This document shows, one piece after another, positions 1-8,638 of a DNA stretch of 64,000 nucleotides. The translations under genes were made by a program, and so were the position numbers. Origin of the DNA: Pseudomonas marginalis (GTDB lineage Bacteria > Pseudomonadota > Gammaproteobacteria > Pseudomonadales > Pseudomonadaceae); NCBI RefSeq assembly GCF_900105325.1, contig NZ_FNSU01000002.1, positions 186,001 to 250,000 of the forward strand, given 5' to 3'. Position 1 is the first letter of the stretch, and the number at the start of each line of letters is the position of its first letter. Below the pieces are notes generated by a model. The model was not told where the DNA came from and did no database searches. It was given only the letters and a program-made list of their open reading frames with translations.

Positions 1-452
1 GCGGCTATGGAGATCACGTCGAACTTCTGCTCGTCCGGCACGCCCATATGCATGTAGCGCATCGGCACCAGGGTGCCGTATTCCAGCTCCAGGCTCGGGA
101 TGTTGTGGGCCATGGTGCGCACGCCGGCCAGGTTGGCCTCGGCGGCGATCAGCTCGCCCAGCTCCGGGCAGCCCGGGTACTCGTACTCCATGTTCTTGAT
201 GAAGTGCGGCAGCTCGTTGCTGGTGTAGGTGCCCTTGAAATGCTCGCCACAGTTGACGTGATAGCCGCTGTTGACCAGCCAGTGCACGTCGAACACCACG
301 GCGGTGTCGGCCCCCAGCTCACGGGCGCGCCGCCCGATTTCCTTGTGCCCGGCAATCGCCGCTTCGCGGCAACCGTGGTGCTTGCCGGGCAATTCCGACA
401 GGTACATCGAGGGAACGTGGCAGATCTTTGCTGCCAGAACCACTTCGCCCAT
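1..452 (-). CDS. hpaD: 3,4-dihydroxyphenylacetate 2,3-dioxygenase, 3' part missing (window edge)
   Basis: Extradiol ring-cleavage enzyme that opens homoprotocatechuate to 5-carboxymethyl-2-hydroxymuconate semialdehyde. Only the first 150 or so codons are present; the gene continues beyond the left edge. The N-terminus reads MGEVVLAAKICHVPSMYLSE, followed by PGKHHGCREAAIAGHKEIG and VFDVHWLVNSGYHVNC. This is the LigB-type HpaD/HpcB pattern with the conserved His residues of the metal site. I chose the ATG at 452 because AGGAG at 460-464 sits 7 nt upstream; an in-frame ATG at 458 would be too close. It follows hpaE on the same strand, separated by a REP doublet. Confidence 0.93.
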   Translation of the reverse strand, partial: MGEVVLAAKICHVPSMYLSELPGKHHGCREAAIAGHKEIGRRARELGADTAVVFDVHWLVNSGYHVNCGEHFKGTYTSNELPHFIKNMEYEYPGCPELGELIAAEANLAGVRTMAHNIPSLELEYGTLVPMRYMHMGVPDEQKFDVISIA

Positions 453-480
453 GATCATTCTCCTGAGTATTTATTCTTTT

Positions 481-578
481 GTAGGAGCGAGCTTGCTCGC
501 GAAAAACATCAACGATAACGCAGCACTTCTGTTAGCCCGCGGCGCCTGTGGGTTCTTCGCGAGCAAGCTCGCTCCTAC
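481..578. repeat. REP doublet (inverted pair) between hpaE and hpaD
   Basis: Two 23-bp arms face each other: GTAGGAGCGAGCTTGC... at 481-503 and its inverse ending ...GCTCGCTCCTAC at 556-578, about 52 bp apart. Each arm is itself a hairpin (GAGCGAGC / GCTCGC). This is the common extragenic palindrome of the P. fluorescens group, arranged as a REPIN. It lies inside the hpaGED transcript and could stabilise mRNA or act as a partial attenuator; that role is inference. Confidence 0.9.
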
Positions 579-599
579 AGGGAGCGTTGTTATATCCGG

Positions 600-2060
600 T
601 TACACACCCCAGCGCGGGATGTGGTGACTGCCCATGGAAATGCACACGTTCTTGATCTCGGCGAACACTTCGAAGCTGTATTGGCCGCCTTCACGGCCGG
701 TGCCGGAACCTTTTACTCCACCGAATGGCTGGCGCAAGTCCCGCACGTTCTGGCTGTTGATGAACACCATGCCGGCTTCGATGCCGTAAGCCAGACGATG
801 CGCCTTGCCGATGTCCTGGGTCCAGACGTACGACGCCAGGCCGTACTCGGTATCGTTGGCCAGTTGCAGCGCCTCGGCTTCGTCCTTGAACGGGATCAGG
901 CACACCACCGGGCCAAAGATCTCTTCCTGGGCGATGCGCATTTTATTGTTCACATCGGCGAATACCGTCGGCTGGATAAACTGCCCGCGACTCAAGTGCG
1001 CCGACAGGTTGCCCGGGCGTTCCAGGCCGCCGGCCAGCAGGGTGGCACCTTCCTCGAGGCCAATCTTGATGTAGCCGGTGACCTTGTCATAGTGGGCCTG
1101 GGTGATCATCGAGCCGACCTGGGTTTTCGGGTCCTGCGGGTCGCCGACGATCAGGCGCTTGGCGCGGGCGGCGAACTCGGCGACGAACTGCGGGTAGACG
1201 CTTTCCTGAATGAAGATCCGGCTGCCGGCGGTGCAGCGTTCACCGTTGAGCGAGAAGATGGTGAACAGTGCCGCGTCGAGGGCGCGTTCCAAGTCGGCGT
1301 CTTCAAAAATCAGCACCGGCGACTTGCCGCCCAGTTCCATGGAGTACTTTTTCAACCCGGCGGTCTGCATGATTTTCTTGCCGGTGGCAGTACCGCCGGT
1401 AAAGGAAATCGCCCGCACGTCGGGGTGGCGCACCAGCGCATCACCGGCGGTGGCGCCGTAACCCTGGATCACGTTCAGCACGCCTTTGGGAATCCCGGCT
1501 TCGACCGCCAGGCGTCCCAGTTCATTGGCCGTCAGCGGCGACAGCTCGGACATTTTCAGCACCGCGGTATTGCCCAGCGCCAGGCACGGCGCAGTCTTCC
1601 AGGTGGCGGTCATGAACGGCACGTTCCACGGCGACACCAATGCGCACACACCCACCGGCTGGTACAGGGTGTAGTTGAGCATCTGGTCGTCCACCGGGTA
1701 ACTGTGGCCATCCATGCGGGTGCAGACTTCGGCGAAGAAGTCGAAGTTGTGGGACGCGCGTGGAATCAACACGTTCTTGGTCTGGTGGATCGGCAGGCCG
1801 GTGTCGAGGGTTTCCAGCTCAGCCAGGTGCGGCACGTTCTGTTCGATCAGCTCACCGAGCTTGCGCATCAAGCGGGCACGTTCCTTGGCCGGTGTTCCCG
1901 CCCACTTCGGAAAGGCTTCCTTGGCTGCCGCTACCGCCTGCGCCACTTCCTCGGCGCCGCCGCTGGCAACTTCACCAATGGCTTCGCCGGTGGCCGGGTT
2001 GTAGTTGATGAAGGTGTCTTTGCTTTCGACCTCACGGCCGTTGATCCAGTGTTTGATCAT
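600..2060 (-). CDS. hpaE: 5-carboxymethyl-2-hydroxymuconate semialdehyde dehydrogenase
   Basis: NAD-dependent aldehyde dehydrogenase that oxidises the HpaD ring-opening product in the homoprotocatechuate meta pathway. The protein is 486 aa, the usual HpaE length. Landmarks: Asn in SPWNVPFM (about 146), FTGGTATG cofactor loop (about 220), general base Glu in MELGGKSP (about 242), nucleophilic Cys in NGERCTAGSR (about 276), and a C-terminus ending IPRWGV as in enteric HpaE. A TTG at 2069 would overlap the hpaG2 stop, but AGAGG lies 10 nt before the ATG at 2060, so I prefer ATG. It is co-transcribed with hpaG2 upstream. Confidence 0.95.
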   Translation of the reverse strand: MIKHWINGREVESKDTFINYNPATGEAIGEVASGGAEEVAQAVAAAKEAFPKWAGTPAKERARLMRKLGELIEQNVPHLAELETLDTGLPIHQTKNVLIPRASHNFDFFAEVCTRMDGHSYPVDDQMLNYTLYQPVGVCALVSPWNVPFMTATWKTAPCLALGNTAVLKMSELSPLTANELGRLAVEAGIPKGVLNVIQGYGATAGDALVRHPDVRAISFTGGTATGKKIMQTAGLKKYSMELGGKSPVLIFEDADLERALDAALFTIFSLNGERCTAGSRIFIQESVYPQFVAEFAARAKRLIVGDPQDPKTQVGSMITQAHYDKVTGYIKIGLEEGATLLAGGLERPGNLSAHLSRGQFIQPTVFADVNNKMRIAQEEIFGPVVCLIPFKDEAEALQLANDTEYGLASYVWTQDIGKAHRLAYGIEAGMVFINSQNVRDLRQPFGGVKGSGTGREGGQYSFEVFAEIKNVCISMGSHHIPRWGV

Positions 2061-2065
2061 GTTGC

Positions 2066-2836
2066 TCAAGCCTCTTTCCGGACGGAGAAGAAGTCCGCCT
2101 CGCTGACAATTCGATTAACCAGGCGACCAACGCCTTCCACTTCCACGATCACTTCATCTCCCGGCACCACATTGGCCAGGCCTTCCGGCGTGCCGGTGGC
2201 GATCATGTCGCCGGGTTGCAAGGTCATGAAGCTGGACAGGTACTCGATCAAATACGGGATGTCGAAAATCATGTCCGAGGTCGAGCCTTCTTGGCGCAGT
2301 TCACCGTTGATCCAGGTGCGCAGCTTCAGGTTGCTCGGGTCTGGCACGTCGGCGACGTCGACTATCCATGGGCCGACAGGTGTGGTGGCGTCACGGTTTT
2401 TTACCCGCAGGTTGGGGCGGTAGTAGTTTTCCAGGTAGTCGCGGATGGCGTAGTCGTTGCACACCGTGTAGCCGGCCAGATACTCCAGGGCGTTCTCGCG
2501 TTTGACGTTGCGCGCCGGTTTGCCGATGACCGCCACCAGTTCACACTCGTAGTGCATGTAGGCGACGTTGTCCGGGCGCCAGGTCACCTGTTTGTGGCCG
2601 GTGTAGGTGCCGGGGGACTTGATGAACGCCAGCGGTTCGGTCGGTGGCTTGAAGGCCAGTTCGGCGGCGTGGTCGGCGTAGTTCAGGCCCAGGGCAAACA
2701 TGCTCCCGTTGGCCGGTGGCAGCCATTCGACCTGGTCTTCGGCCAGCAGGCGACCGTCGGCCAGGCGCACGGCGTTCTCAGCGTCGACCTGTACCGAATG
2801 GACTTCATCTTCAAAGCGAATACGGGCGTGTTTCAT
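2066..2836 (-). CDS. hpaG2: Homoprotocatechuate isomerase/decarboxylase, C-terminal-type subunit
   Basis: FAH-superfamily subunit that decarboxylates 5-oxo-pent-3-ene-1,2,5-tricarboxylate and isomerises the product. In enterobacteria HpaG is one fused polypeptide; in pseudomonads the halves are separate genes, as here. The 256-aa protein shows the FAH signature GDMIATGTPEG near residue 220 and acidic metal ligands in YECELVAVIG (about 105) and the following NDYAIRD segment. Its start overlaps the hpaG1 stop by 4 bp (ATGA), indicating translational coupling. Confidence 0.93.
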   Translation of the reverse strand: MKHARIRFEDEVHSVQVDAENAVRLADGRLLAEDQVEWLPPANGSMFALGLNYADHAAELAFKPPTEPLAFIKSPGTYTGHKQVTWRPDNVAYMHYECELVAVIGKPARNVKRENALEYLAGYTVCNDYAIRDYLENYYRPNLRVKNRDATTPVGPWIVDVADVPDPSNLKLRTWINGELRQEGSTSDMIFDIPYLIEYLSSFMTLQPGDMIATGTPEGLANVVPGDEVIVEVEGVGRLVNRIVSEADFFSVRKEA

Positions 2837-3498
2837 GACAGCTCCTCTGCCTTGATGTGGTTGACCAGGCGGCCCAGGCCGCTGATCTCGACTTCAACCG
2901 TGTCGCCGGGTTGCACATCCACACGGCCTTCGGGAGTGCCGGTGATCAGCACGTCGCCCTCGTGCAGAGTCATGAACTCGCTGATCTCGGCGATCAACTG
3001 CGGGAGGCTGCGCACGAAGTTGGCGGTGGAGTTTTGCTGGCGCAGTTCACCGTTGACGAACAGCTTCACGCTCAGTTGGTGCGGGTTGGTAATCTGGTCA
3101 CGGGCCACCAGTTCCGGGCCCAATGCGCAGAAACCGTCCCGGCACTTGGCTTTCACCGCCGGGCGGTAATAGCTGTCTTCCGGCAAGCTGAACTCATTGA
3201 CGATGGTGTAGCCCGCCACATGCTCCAGGGCGTTTTCGACGCTGACACGGCTGGCGGTCTTGCCAATCACTACCCCGAGGGCCGGACCCGGTTGCAGGCG
3301 TTCACCTTTAGGGTGCAGCACTACGCCGTCGTGGCCGTTGCGGGTGTTGGGCGTCTTGATGAACAGCACCGGCTTCACCGGTGGTTTCTGGTAAGGCACT
3401 TGTTCGAATTCGGCGAGACGTTGGTTCAGCAACCCCTGGTAGTTCAGCGCAACGCCGAACAGGGTGCCGTTCGCAACATCATGCAGGGCACGGCTCAT
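2833..3498 (-). CDS. hpaG1: Homoprotocatechuate isomerase/decarboxylase, N-terminal-type subunit
   Basis: Partner half of the HpaG enzyme, 221 aa and FAH fold, with GDVLITGTPEG near residue 190 and KCRDGFCALG near 135, both characteristic of the HpaG N-terminal half. The Glu pair that binds metal in the other half reads GPALGVVIG here, so this half probably contributes less to metal binding. It is the first gene of the minus-strand operon. Its upstream region (3499-3641) is shared with the divergent hpaA and holds three GTTAAC boxes. Confidence 0.92.
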   Translation of the reverse strand: MSRALHDVANGTLFGVALNYQGLLNQRLAEFEQVPYQKPPVKPVLFIKTPNTRNGHDGVVLHPKGERLQPGPALGVVIGKTASRVSVENALEHVAGYTIVNEFSLPEDSYYRPAVKAKCRDGFCALGPELVARDQITNPHQLSVKLFVNGELRQQNSTANFVRSLPQLIAEISEFMTLHEGDVLITGTPEGRVDVQPGDTVEVEISGLGRLVNHIKAEELS

Positions 3499-3551
3499 GC
3501 TTTTCTCCTGGCAGTGGCGGGGCAGATTCGGGCCTGCTCCGTGGGATATTC

Positions 3552-3585
3552 GTTAACCTGTTAACGTTATAATTAAGATGTTAAC
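3552..3585. promoter_or_regulatory. GTTAAC box cluster in the hpaG1-hpaA divergent promoter
   Basis: GTTAAC occurs at 3552-3557, 3560-3565 and 3580-3585. The first two form GTTAAC-CT-GTTAAC, a 14-bp palindrome. A close copy, GTTAAC-AT-GTTATC, lies in front of the porin gene at 5876. The MarR protein HpaR encoded at 6058 is known to repress the hpaG operon in E. coli by binding palindromes here, so these are the best operator candidates. The assignment to HpaR is inference. Confidence 0.65.
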
Positions 3586-3641
3586 TATCGTCAAGCGTGG
3601 CAATATTTCTAGACACTCAAAACAACAAAGAGAATGCAGTG

Positions 3642-4544
3642 ATGAGCGATCGTCAGCCGATCCCCAACATCAACATCGGGCAGGTCTACGACCAGCGTTA
3701 CAGCGACGCCGAGGTGCACTACGACCGGCTCGGCAACCTGGCCGGTTTTTTTGGCCGCAACATGCCGGTGCATCGTCATGACCGGTTTTTTCAGGTGCAC
3801 TACGTCAAGACTGGCGCGGTGCGGGCCTATCTGGACGACCAGCAGTACCTCGAATCCGGGCCGATGTTTTTCCTCACGCCGCCGACGGTGGCGCATTCCT
3901 TCGTCACCGAAGCCGACGCCGACGGCCATGTGCTGACTGTGCGCCAGCAACTGGTGTGGGCCTTGATCGATGCCGACCCAAGCCTGGCCCCCGGCGCACA
4001 ATTGCCGGCGGCCTGTGTAGCGTTGGCGCGGCTGGCGCCGGAGTTTCATCCCGAGGTACGCCGCCTGGAATTCCTGTTCGACGAGCTGTGCAGCGAGATC
4101 AACGCCCAGGCCAGCGGGCGCGGTTCGGCGCTGGACAGCCTGACGCGGCTGATCATGATCAGCCTGCTGCGGCTCTGCGCCAATTCCCTGGAGGCTCGTC
4201 CGGCACGTCACGAAGACCTGCGAATCTTCCACCGCTTCAACGAACTGATCGAAGACCACTACCTGCAACACTGGCCGCTGTCGCGTTATGCCGACGGTAT
4301 CGGCGTCACTGAAGCGCGGCTCAACGAGGTGTGCCGACGAATTGCCGACCTGCCATCGAAACGCCTGATCCTCGAACGGCTGATGCAGGAAGCCCGGCGC
4401 CTGCTGCTGTTCACCGGCAGCTCGGCGAATGAAATCTGCTACCAGTTGGGGTTCAAGGACCCGGCGTATTTCAGCCGGTTCTTCCAGCGCTACGCGCAAA
4501 TGACGCCGGGGGAGTACCGCCAGCGTCAATCGGGGTTGCGTTGA
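3642..4544 (+). CDS. hpaA: AraC/XylS-family activator of 4-hydroxyphenylacetate catabolism
   Basis: Transcriptional activator of the hpa genes, 300 aa. The N-terminal half holds a cupin-like effector domain (HRHDRFFQVHYVKTGAVRAYLD, residues about 45-65). The C-terminal about 95 residues carry the double helix-turn-helix: LSRYADGIGVTEARLNEVCR and EICYQLGFKDPAYFSRFFQR with the AraC PAYFSRFF signature. I chose the ATG at 3642 because the protein then starts MSDRQPIPNINIGQVYDQRY, the family-typical N-terminus; an upstream in-frame start would add 15 unlikely residues. It is divergent from hpaG1 and ends 11 bp before the convergent porin gene. Confidence 0.9.
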   Translation: MSDRQPIPNINIGQVYDQRYSDAEVHYDRLGNLAGFFGRNMPVHRHDRFFQVHYVKTGAVRAYLDDQQYLESGPMFFLTPPTVAHSFVTEADADGHVLTVRQQLVWALIDADPSLAPGAQLPAACVALARLAPEFHPEVRRLEFLFDELCSEINAQASGRGSALDSLTRLIMISLLRLCANSLEARPARHEDLRIFHRFNELIEDHYLQHWPLSRYADGIGVTEARLNEVCRRIADLPSKRLILERLMQEARRLLLFTGSSANEICYQLGFKDPAYFSRFFQRYAQMTPGEYRQRQSGLR

Positions 4545-4555
4545 GGCGCCCGGCG

Positions 4556-5812
4556 TTACCACAGGGCCACGGTGTAGCCGATGATCACCCGGCTTTCGTC
4601 GATGTCGCTGGTCAGGCCGTTGCTCGAGCGTAGCGTCGCGTTACGCAGCCGTACGTTGACGTTCTTCAGCGGGCCGCTTTGCACGGTGTAGACCACGTCG
4701 GTGTCGCGCTCCCACTCCCGGCCGTTGCGCACCGTGGCGGTTTGCGCGTGGCTGCCGTCGACGTAGCGGGTCATGAACGTCAGGCCCGGCAGGCCGAGGG
4801 CGGCGAAGTTGTAGTCGTAGCGCGCCTGCCAGGCATCGGTGTTGGCCTTGGTGAAGATATTGATGGTCACCAGGTTGACCGAGTACGGGTCTTGCCCCGG
4901 GAAGGCAAAGTCGCCATCGCCGGAAAGATTCTGGTAGCCCAGGCCGAATTTGTGCGCGCCCACCGACAGGCTGAACATGCCGTTGAAGAAGCGGTTGTCG
5001 ATCCGCCCGCCGTCCACGCGTGTCGGGCTGCGCAGCAGGGCGCTGCCTTGCTCGCGAGTGTCGAAGTAGCGCAGGTCGGTGCGCAGGTTCACGCCTTCGC
5101 CCAGCGGCAGGTCATGCACCAGACCGATAAAGTTCTGGCGGTAGATGTCTTGCATCTGCGCGTAGTAATAGGTCGCGACCAGGTGCGGATTGATCGCGTA
5201 GGTGCCGCCGGCCAGGTCCAGGTGGCTGCTGTTGACGCCGCCGTAGCTCATGGACTCGTTGTTGGAGGAGTCCCGCAGGTTTTGTTTTTCCAGGCGGCCG
5301 ACGTTCAATGTCAGGCCGTCGATGTCCTGGGAAGTCACCAGTTCACCGTTGTAGGTCGATGGCAGCAAGCGGGTGTCGTTGTAGGCGGCCACCGGCAATA
5401 TCGGTTGCAGGGTGCCGAGCTTGAGCACGGTCTTCGACAGGCGCAATTTGGCGGTCAGGCCGAGTTCGCTGTAGCTGTCGGCCGGTTCGCCGCTGGCGCC
5501 GGATGGCAACAGCCCGGTGCCGCGGCGGTCGCGGCTGGAGTCGAGCTTCAGGCCCATTTCACCCAAGGCGTCCACGCCAAAACCCACCACGCCTTCGGTG
5601 TAGCCCGACTCCAGGCGCAGCACAAAACCTTGCGCCCATTCGTCCGCCTTGTTCTGCGGCGCGTTGGCCTGGCGAAAGTCGCGGTTCATGTAGAAATTGC
5701 GCAGGTCCAGGCTGGCTTTGCTGTCCTGGATAAAGTCGGCGTGGACGACCAGAGGGGTAAACGCGGCGCACAGGCCAGCGCTTGCCGCCGTGCGAAAGAG
5801 GCACGAATGCAT
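4556..5812 (-). CDS. OprD-family outer-membrane porin, likely for 4-hydroxyphenylacetate uptake
   Basis: A 418-aa OprD/OccD-type porin. A signal peptide (SCLFRTAASAGLCAAFTPLVVHA) is followed by the family hallmark DSKASLDLRNFYMNRDF, and the chain ends in a beta-barrel strand (RVIIGYTVALW) with a C-terminal aromatic residue. I prefer the ATG at 5812 because it starts the signal peptide and has AAGGA 9 nt upstream; an in-frame start at 5872 would add a non-signal-like extension. Position between hpaA and hpaR, and a shared GTTAAC-type palindrome in its promoter, suggest induction with the hpa genes. The substrate is inferred from context. Confidence 0.88.
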   Translation of the reverse strand: MHSCLFRTAASAGLCAAFTPLVVHADFIQDSKASLDLRNFYMNRDFRQANAPQNKADEWAQGFVLRLESGYTEGVVGFGVDALGEMGLKLDSSRDRRGTGLLPSGASGEPADSYSELGLTAKLRLSKTVLKLGTLQPILPVAAYNDTRLLPSTYNGELVTSQDIDGLTLNVGRLEKQNLRDSSNNESMSYGGVNSSHLDLAGGTYAINPHLVATYYYAQMQDIYRQNFIGLVHDLPLGEGVNLRTDLRYFDTREQGSALLRSPTRVDGGRIDNRFFNGMFSLSVGAHKFGLGYQNLSGDGDFAFPGQDPYSVNLVTINIFTKANTDAWQARYDYNFAALGLPGLTFMTRYVDGSHAQTATVRNGREWERDTDVVYTVQSGPLKNVNVRLRNATLRSSNGLTSDIDESRVIIGYTVALW

Positions 5813-5875
5813 GAGGGAGGTTCCTTTTGTTGTTTTTGTTGGTATCACCCCTTGGTAGATCAAGGGTGGCATATT

Positions 5876-5889
5876 GTTAACATGTTATC
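5876..5889. promoter_or_regulatory. Candidate HpaR-type operator before the porin gene
   Basis: GTTAAC-AT-GTTATC, a near-palindrome matching the GTTAAC-CT-GTTAAC site in the hpaG1 promoter. It lies 64 bp upstream of the porin ATG, where a repressor would block initiation. Confidence 0.6.
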
Positions 5890-5992
5890 TATAGGATGTG
5901 TAGCGTATTTTCCTGCACACATTGAGTGTTTACGAACGTGGGTGTTGGCGCTTGATTAAATTGTTTATAGATTAACGACTTGTCGCTCGGAG

Positions 5993-6011
5993 CCGTATTG
6001 CATGCATACGG
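5993..6011. promoter_or_regulatory. Palindrome upstream of hpaR
   Basis: CCGTAT and ATACGG arms flank a 7-bp TGCATGC core, about 47 bp before the hpaR ATG. Its position fits an autoregulatory operator. It also contains a two-mismatch match (TATTGCATGCATAC) to the GTATGCNNGCATAC motif of region 3; whether that is chance is open. Confidence 0.4.
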
Positions 6012-6057
6012 TGCCGACTCTAAGCTTCGACGCTTCAACCTCTTTTGTGCGTGAACC

Positions 6058-6480
6058 ATGCCGACCCCCAGACCGTCCCTTACGCTCACCTTGCTGCAAG
6101 CCCGCGAAGCGGCCATGGCATTTTTCCGGCCGCTACTCAACGAACATGATCTGACTGAACAGCAGTGGCGGGTGATTCGTATCCTGCGCCAGCAGGGCGA
6201 ACTGGAAAGCCATCAGTTGGCGCACCTGGCGTGCATCCTCAAACCAAGCATGACCGGCGTCCTAACTCGACTGGAGCGCGACGGTATCGTTCGGCGAAGA
6301 AAGTCTTCCGAAGATCAGCGGAGGGTGTTCGTCGCCCTGACCGAGCAGGGGCAGCAATGTTTTGTCGATATGAGTGCGGGAATGGAAAGCAACTACCTGA
6401 AGATTCAGGAGCAGTTCGGTGAGGAGCAGCTTCAACAGTTGCTGGATCTGCTCAGTAAGCTGAAGAACATCAAGCCCTGA
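6058..6480 (+). CDS. hpaR: MarR-family repressor of the homoprotocatechuate (hpa) operon
   Basis: A 140-aa winged-helix repressor. It reads MTGVLTRLERDGIVRRRKSSEDQRRVFVALTE in overlapping pieces, the MarR recognition helix and wing (residues about 65-100). N-terminal helices with AREAAMAFFRPLLNEHDLTEQQWRV match HpaR rather than a generic MarR. In E. coli W, HpaR represses hpaG and is released by hydroxyphenylacetates. It transcribes away from the porin, and the ordinary hpa gene block ends here. Confidence 0.9.
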   Translation: MPTPRPSLTLTLLQAREAAMAFFRPLLNEHDLTEQQWRVIRILRQQGELESHQLAHLACILKPSMTGVLTRLERDGIVRRRKSSEDQRRVFVALTEQGQQCFVDMSAGMESNYLKIQEQFGEEQLQQLLDLLSKLKNIKP

Positions 6481-6650
6481 CCGCCACAATTTTTTGACCG
6501 GCTGGCCGACTGCACTGCGCGCTGATGATTTCGTGGCTGGCGGCGCGGTTTACACAGAAGTTGATGCACCAGACTGATGGTTACTTCTGCGGCTGGCACT
6601 CAATAGAACTCGTGAGATAACAAATTACGTATCTATTCACATGGGTTTCC

Positions 6651-6851
6651 GATCCGCTTCTCGAAAGCTTCGACAAACACATTTCCCTCACCGAACCTGA
6701 TGCACGCTCAATGGCTACGAGCGGACGAGGCACCGGAGCTATCGGCTATAACTTACAAACGGCGGTCTACCACAAGCACCATCTGATCATGGCTCACGAG
6801 ATTACCAACGTTGGAAGTGTTCGCCCTGACCGCAGTATTCCTTTTACCTGA
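6651..6851 (+). pseudogene. IS1182-family transposase fragment
   Basis: One open frame reads DPLLESFDKHISLTEPDARSM and then ATSGRGTGAIGYNLQTAV, HHLIMAHEITNVGS, the central catalytic-core block of IS1182-type transposases. It stops at a TGA at 6849-6851; no N-terminal part or inverted repeats are visible. It marks the left edge of the accessory region immediately after hpaR. Confidence 0.75.
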
Positions 6852-6960
6852 TGTACAACGCACAGACTATCACCTGTTTGATCACGGCGCATGCCGGCGC
6901 CTACCTGTTCAGGTCGTTCGTACTTGCAGCCGTTGTCGCCTTGCCTAGCAAGCTGATGCC

Positions 6961-7140
6961 TGCGAGCAAATCGGCAGCAGTATTGGCTTGATCAATACCG
7001 GTGACATCGCGGCCGGCTTCATTGCCCCAACGGACATTGGCCTGCTAGTAGGCTGGTCAGGGTACAACGCGGTGTTCATATTTCTGATCGGCGCGGCCGT
7101 GTTCTCACTCTCCGTTGCCTGCACCCTCCGCACACCAAAA
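6961..7140 (+). pseudogene. Fragment of an MFS-type transporter
   Basis: The frame reads GSSIGLINTGDIAAGFIAPT, then GWSGYNAVFIFLIGAAVFSLSVAC. This resembles the last periplasmic loop and transmembrane helices of an aromatic-acid/phthalate-type MFS permease. There is no start, and the remainder of the gene is absent. Given its place it could be the tail of an old hpa-linked permease, but that cannot be shown. Confidence 0.5.
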
Positions 7141-7235
7141 GCAGTGCGCCGAGCGGCAACTCCTCGGTCGCCGATGCTTCCTCCGACAGTTTGGGGCTGG
7201 CTCACAACCTATCAAAAGCGGGCAACGCTGCGGTT

Positions 7236-7483
7236 GACTGGTCTCGTAAAGCGGCAACTACTTGCGGATCACGTTGGTGTTGATGCCGTGGCGGATGGCA
7301 ACACTGGAAAGCGTTGCGCCCGGATGCGGGTACTCCTGAATAACCTGGGCCTTAAAGGGTTTTGGGTAGGAGTTTCGTTGGCGCAGGGACATCTTGACGT
7401 TAAGGGTAATCGCGTCCGTAAAAATACGCAGCACCATCGCTTTTAACGCTGGAGTTCGGAAGGTGACTGGGCCGGATGCTTAC
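7236..7483 (-). pseudogene. IS66-family end with truncated tnpA
   Basis: Reading leftward, the sequence starts with a terminal repeat GTAAGCATCCGGCCCAGTCA at 7483, the IS66 end type. An ATG at 7392 follows: MSLRQRNSYPKPFKAQVIQE, then HPGATLSSVAIRHGINTNVIRK, the TnpA helix-turn-helix. After VIRK the expected Trp codon is TAG (stop), and no tnpB or tnpC follows. This is a dead fragment. Confidence 0.75.
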
Positions 7484-7645
7484 AATCTGTCTAAGTGTTT
7501 GACGTTTTCGTCATGGCCTTGCCTTGGCATGCCTACTAGTGCAGCTATCCATGAAGCCAGATCGAGTGTCGGATTTTACAACCATGTTCCTTGTATATGC
7601 GCTTTAGACCGACTCGCTAAACAAGGAAAAAGCTTAACTAACAGC

Positions 7646-8377
7646 CTAGAGATATTTTTTGAACGTTGTTGCTGTGATAGCTACTGATGCTCCGAGTAAT
7701 ACCGAGCAAGGTAATAGAATAATTATAGGACTGAGTGAAAAGGGCATGGATAGGTAAATCCCGCAGGGCACGATCAACAGTGGTATCACTGCTCGTTTAG
7801 CACGGTGATAGACAAAACTGCTTTCTCGCCCGGCTCCAAACTTACGCAGGTCGCGGCGCATCAAGCCATCGACAAAACCGGTGAGCGTGGCCAACAAAAA
7901 TAGTGGTGTGGCCAGGACCAGAATGGTCAGGCGCACCACGAAGGTAAAGGTCACATACACTACAGCCAGTATGAAATCCTCGATGCTCACGTATATCTGA
8001 TTGGTCCAACTCCAGAAGTCGTTGCCCTGGCTCGAAACCCGAGCCTGCCGGGCAAAATCCGCAAAGCCAGTCTTGGCCAGCAGCCACTGATTTAGAAAAT
8101 CCAGTACTTGAACGATCGTTTGCCCGGGTTGTTGGAGGATGAGTGAAGCTTTGAAGTGCTCGCTCAGCCAGCCCAGCTCGTTCGTCAACATGGCTTGGCT
8201 GTGCCGCCAACCCTGATCGCTCCAGAACAGCAGCAAACCGACGAACTCGATGAGGATCGAGAACAGCAGCGAGGCGATCAGCAATCCGACGATGCGTAGG
8301 ACCAGACTGATCGTCGAGACGATCAATCCTGGATGCTGGATCGGCTGTGGCGGCGTGTTTGGTGCGGAAGTCGTCAT
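7646..8377 (-). CDS. ICE membrane protein (TIGR03747/DUF4400 type)
   Basis: A 243-aa integral membrane protein of the kind that accompanies TraD in PFGI-1-class ICEs. Hydrophobic segments lie at about residues 25-50 (IVGLLIASLLFSILIEFVGL), 130-165 (FILAVVYVTFTFVVRLTILVL) and 190-240. The motif FVDGLMRRDLRKFGAGRESS followed by FVYHRAKR is characteristic of the family. The neighbouring coupling-protein gene is missing, so it is probably an orphan of a decayed element. It is read towards the IS66 remnant. Confidence 0.8.
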   Translation of the reverse strand: MTTSAPNTPPQPIQHPGLIVSTISLVLRIVGLLIASLLFSILIEFVGLLLFWSDQGWRHSQAMLTNELGWLSEHFKASLILQQPGQTIVQVLDFLNQWLLAKTGFADFARQARVSSQGNDFWSWTNQIYVSIEDFILAVVYVTFTFVVRLTILVLATPLFLLATLTGFVDGLMRRDLRKFGAGRESSFVYHRAKRAVIPLLIVPCGIYLSMPFSLSPIIILLPCSVLLGASVAITATTFKKYL

Positions 8378-8516
8378 CGTTCACTCCAATGCGTTGTATA
8401 GCTGATGTCGTCACGATGTCTTCTGGATCGTTTTCTGCTGAACCAAAACCTGTAGCGGGGGGGCTACCCCCATATGCGCTAACCAAACCTCCCACTCCAT
8501 AGCTCATCTTGCTGGT

Positions 8517-8536
8517 ATCCCCGTTTTCGCGGGGAT
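8517..8536. other. GC-rich hairpin in an unassigned 260-bp stretch
   Basis: ATCCCCG and CGGGGAT pair around a TTTTCG loop, upstream of the DUF4400 gene. The rest of 8378-8638 shows no recognisable gene. The hairpin resembles a single type I-E CRISPR repeat but has only one copy; see rejected observations. Confidence 0.35.
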
Positions 8537-8638
8537 TCACGCAGTTTCCGACTTATCGTTCCCCACTCTTCAAGGCAAGTAAATAACGACAAGCGCGGAT
8601 TGATGACACAACAAAGTAACCAATGGACAAAAGTCATT

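Noticed and set aside
621..2423. Open frame of about 600 codons opposite hpaE and hpaG2
   Set aside because: High-GC antisense shadow; the minus-strand genes are clear family members and the antisense protein has no recognisable domain.
5996..6009. Weak regulon-motif match upstream of hpaR as a member of the region 3 regulon
   Set aside because: Two mismatches, explained equally well by the CCGTAT/ATACGG palindrome of hpaR itself.
8513..8540. Sequence resembling one type I-E CRISPR repeat
   Set aside because: Only one copy, no spacers, no cas genes nearby; better read as a simple hairpin.
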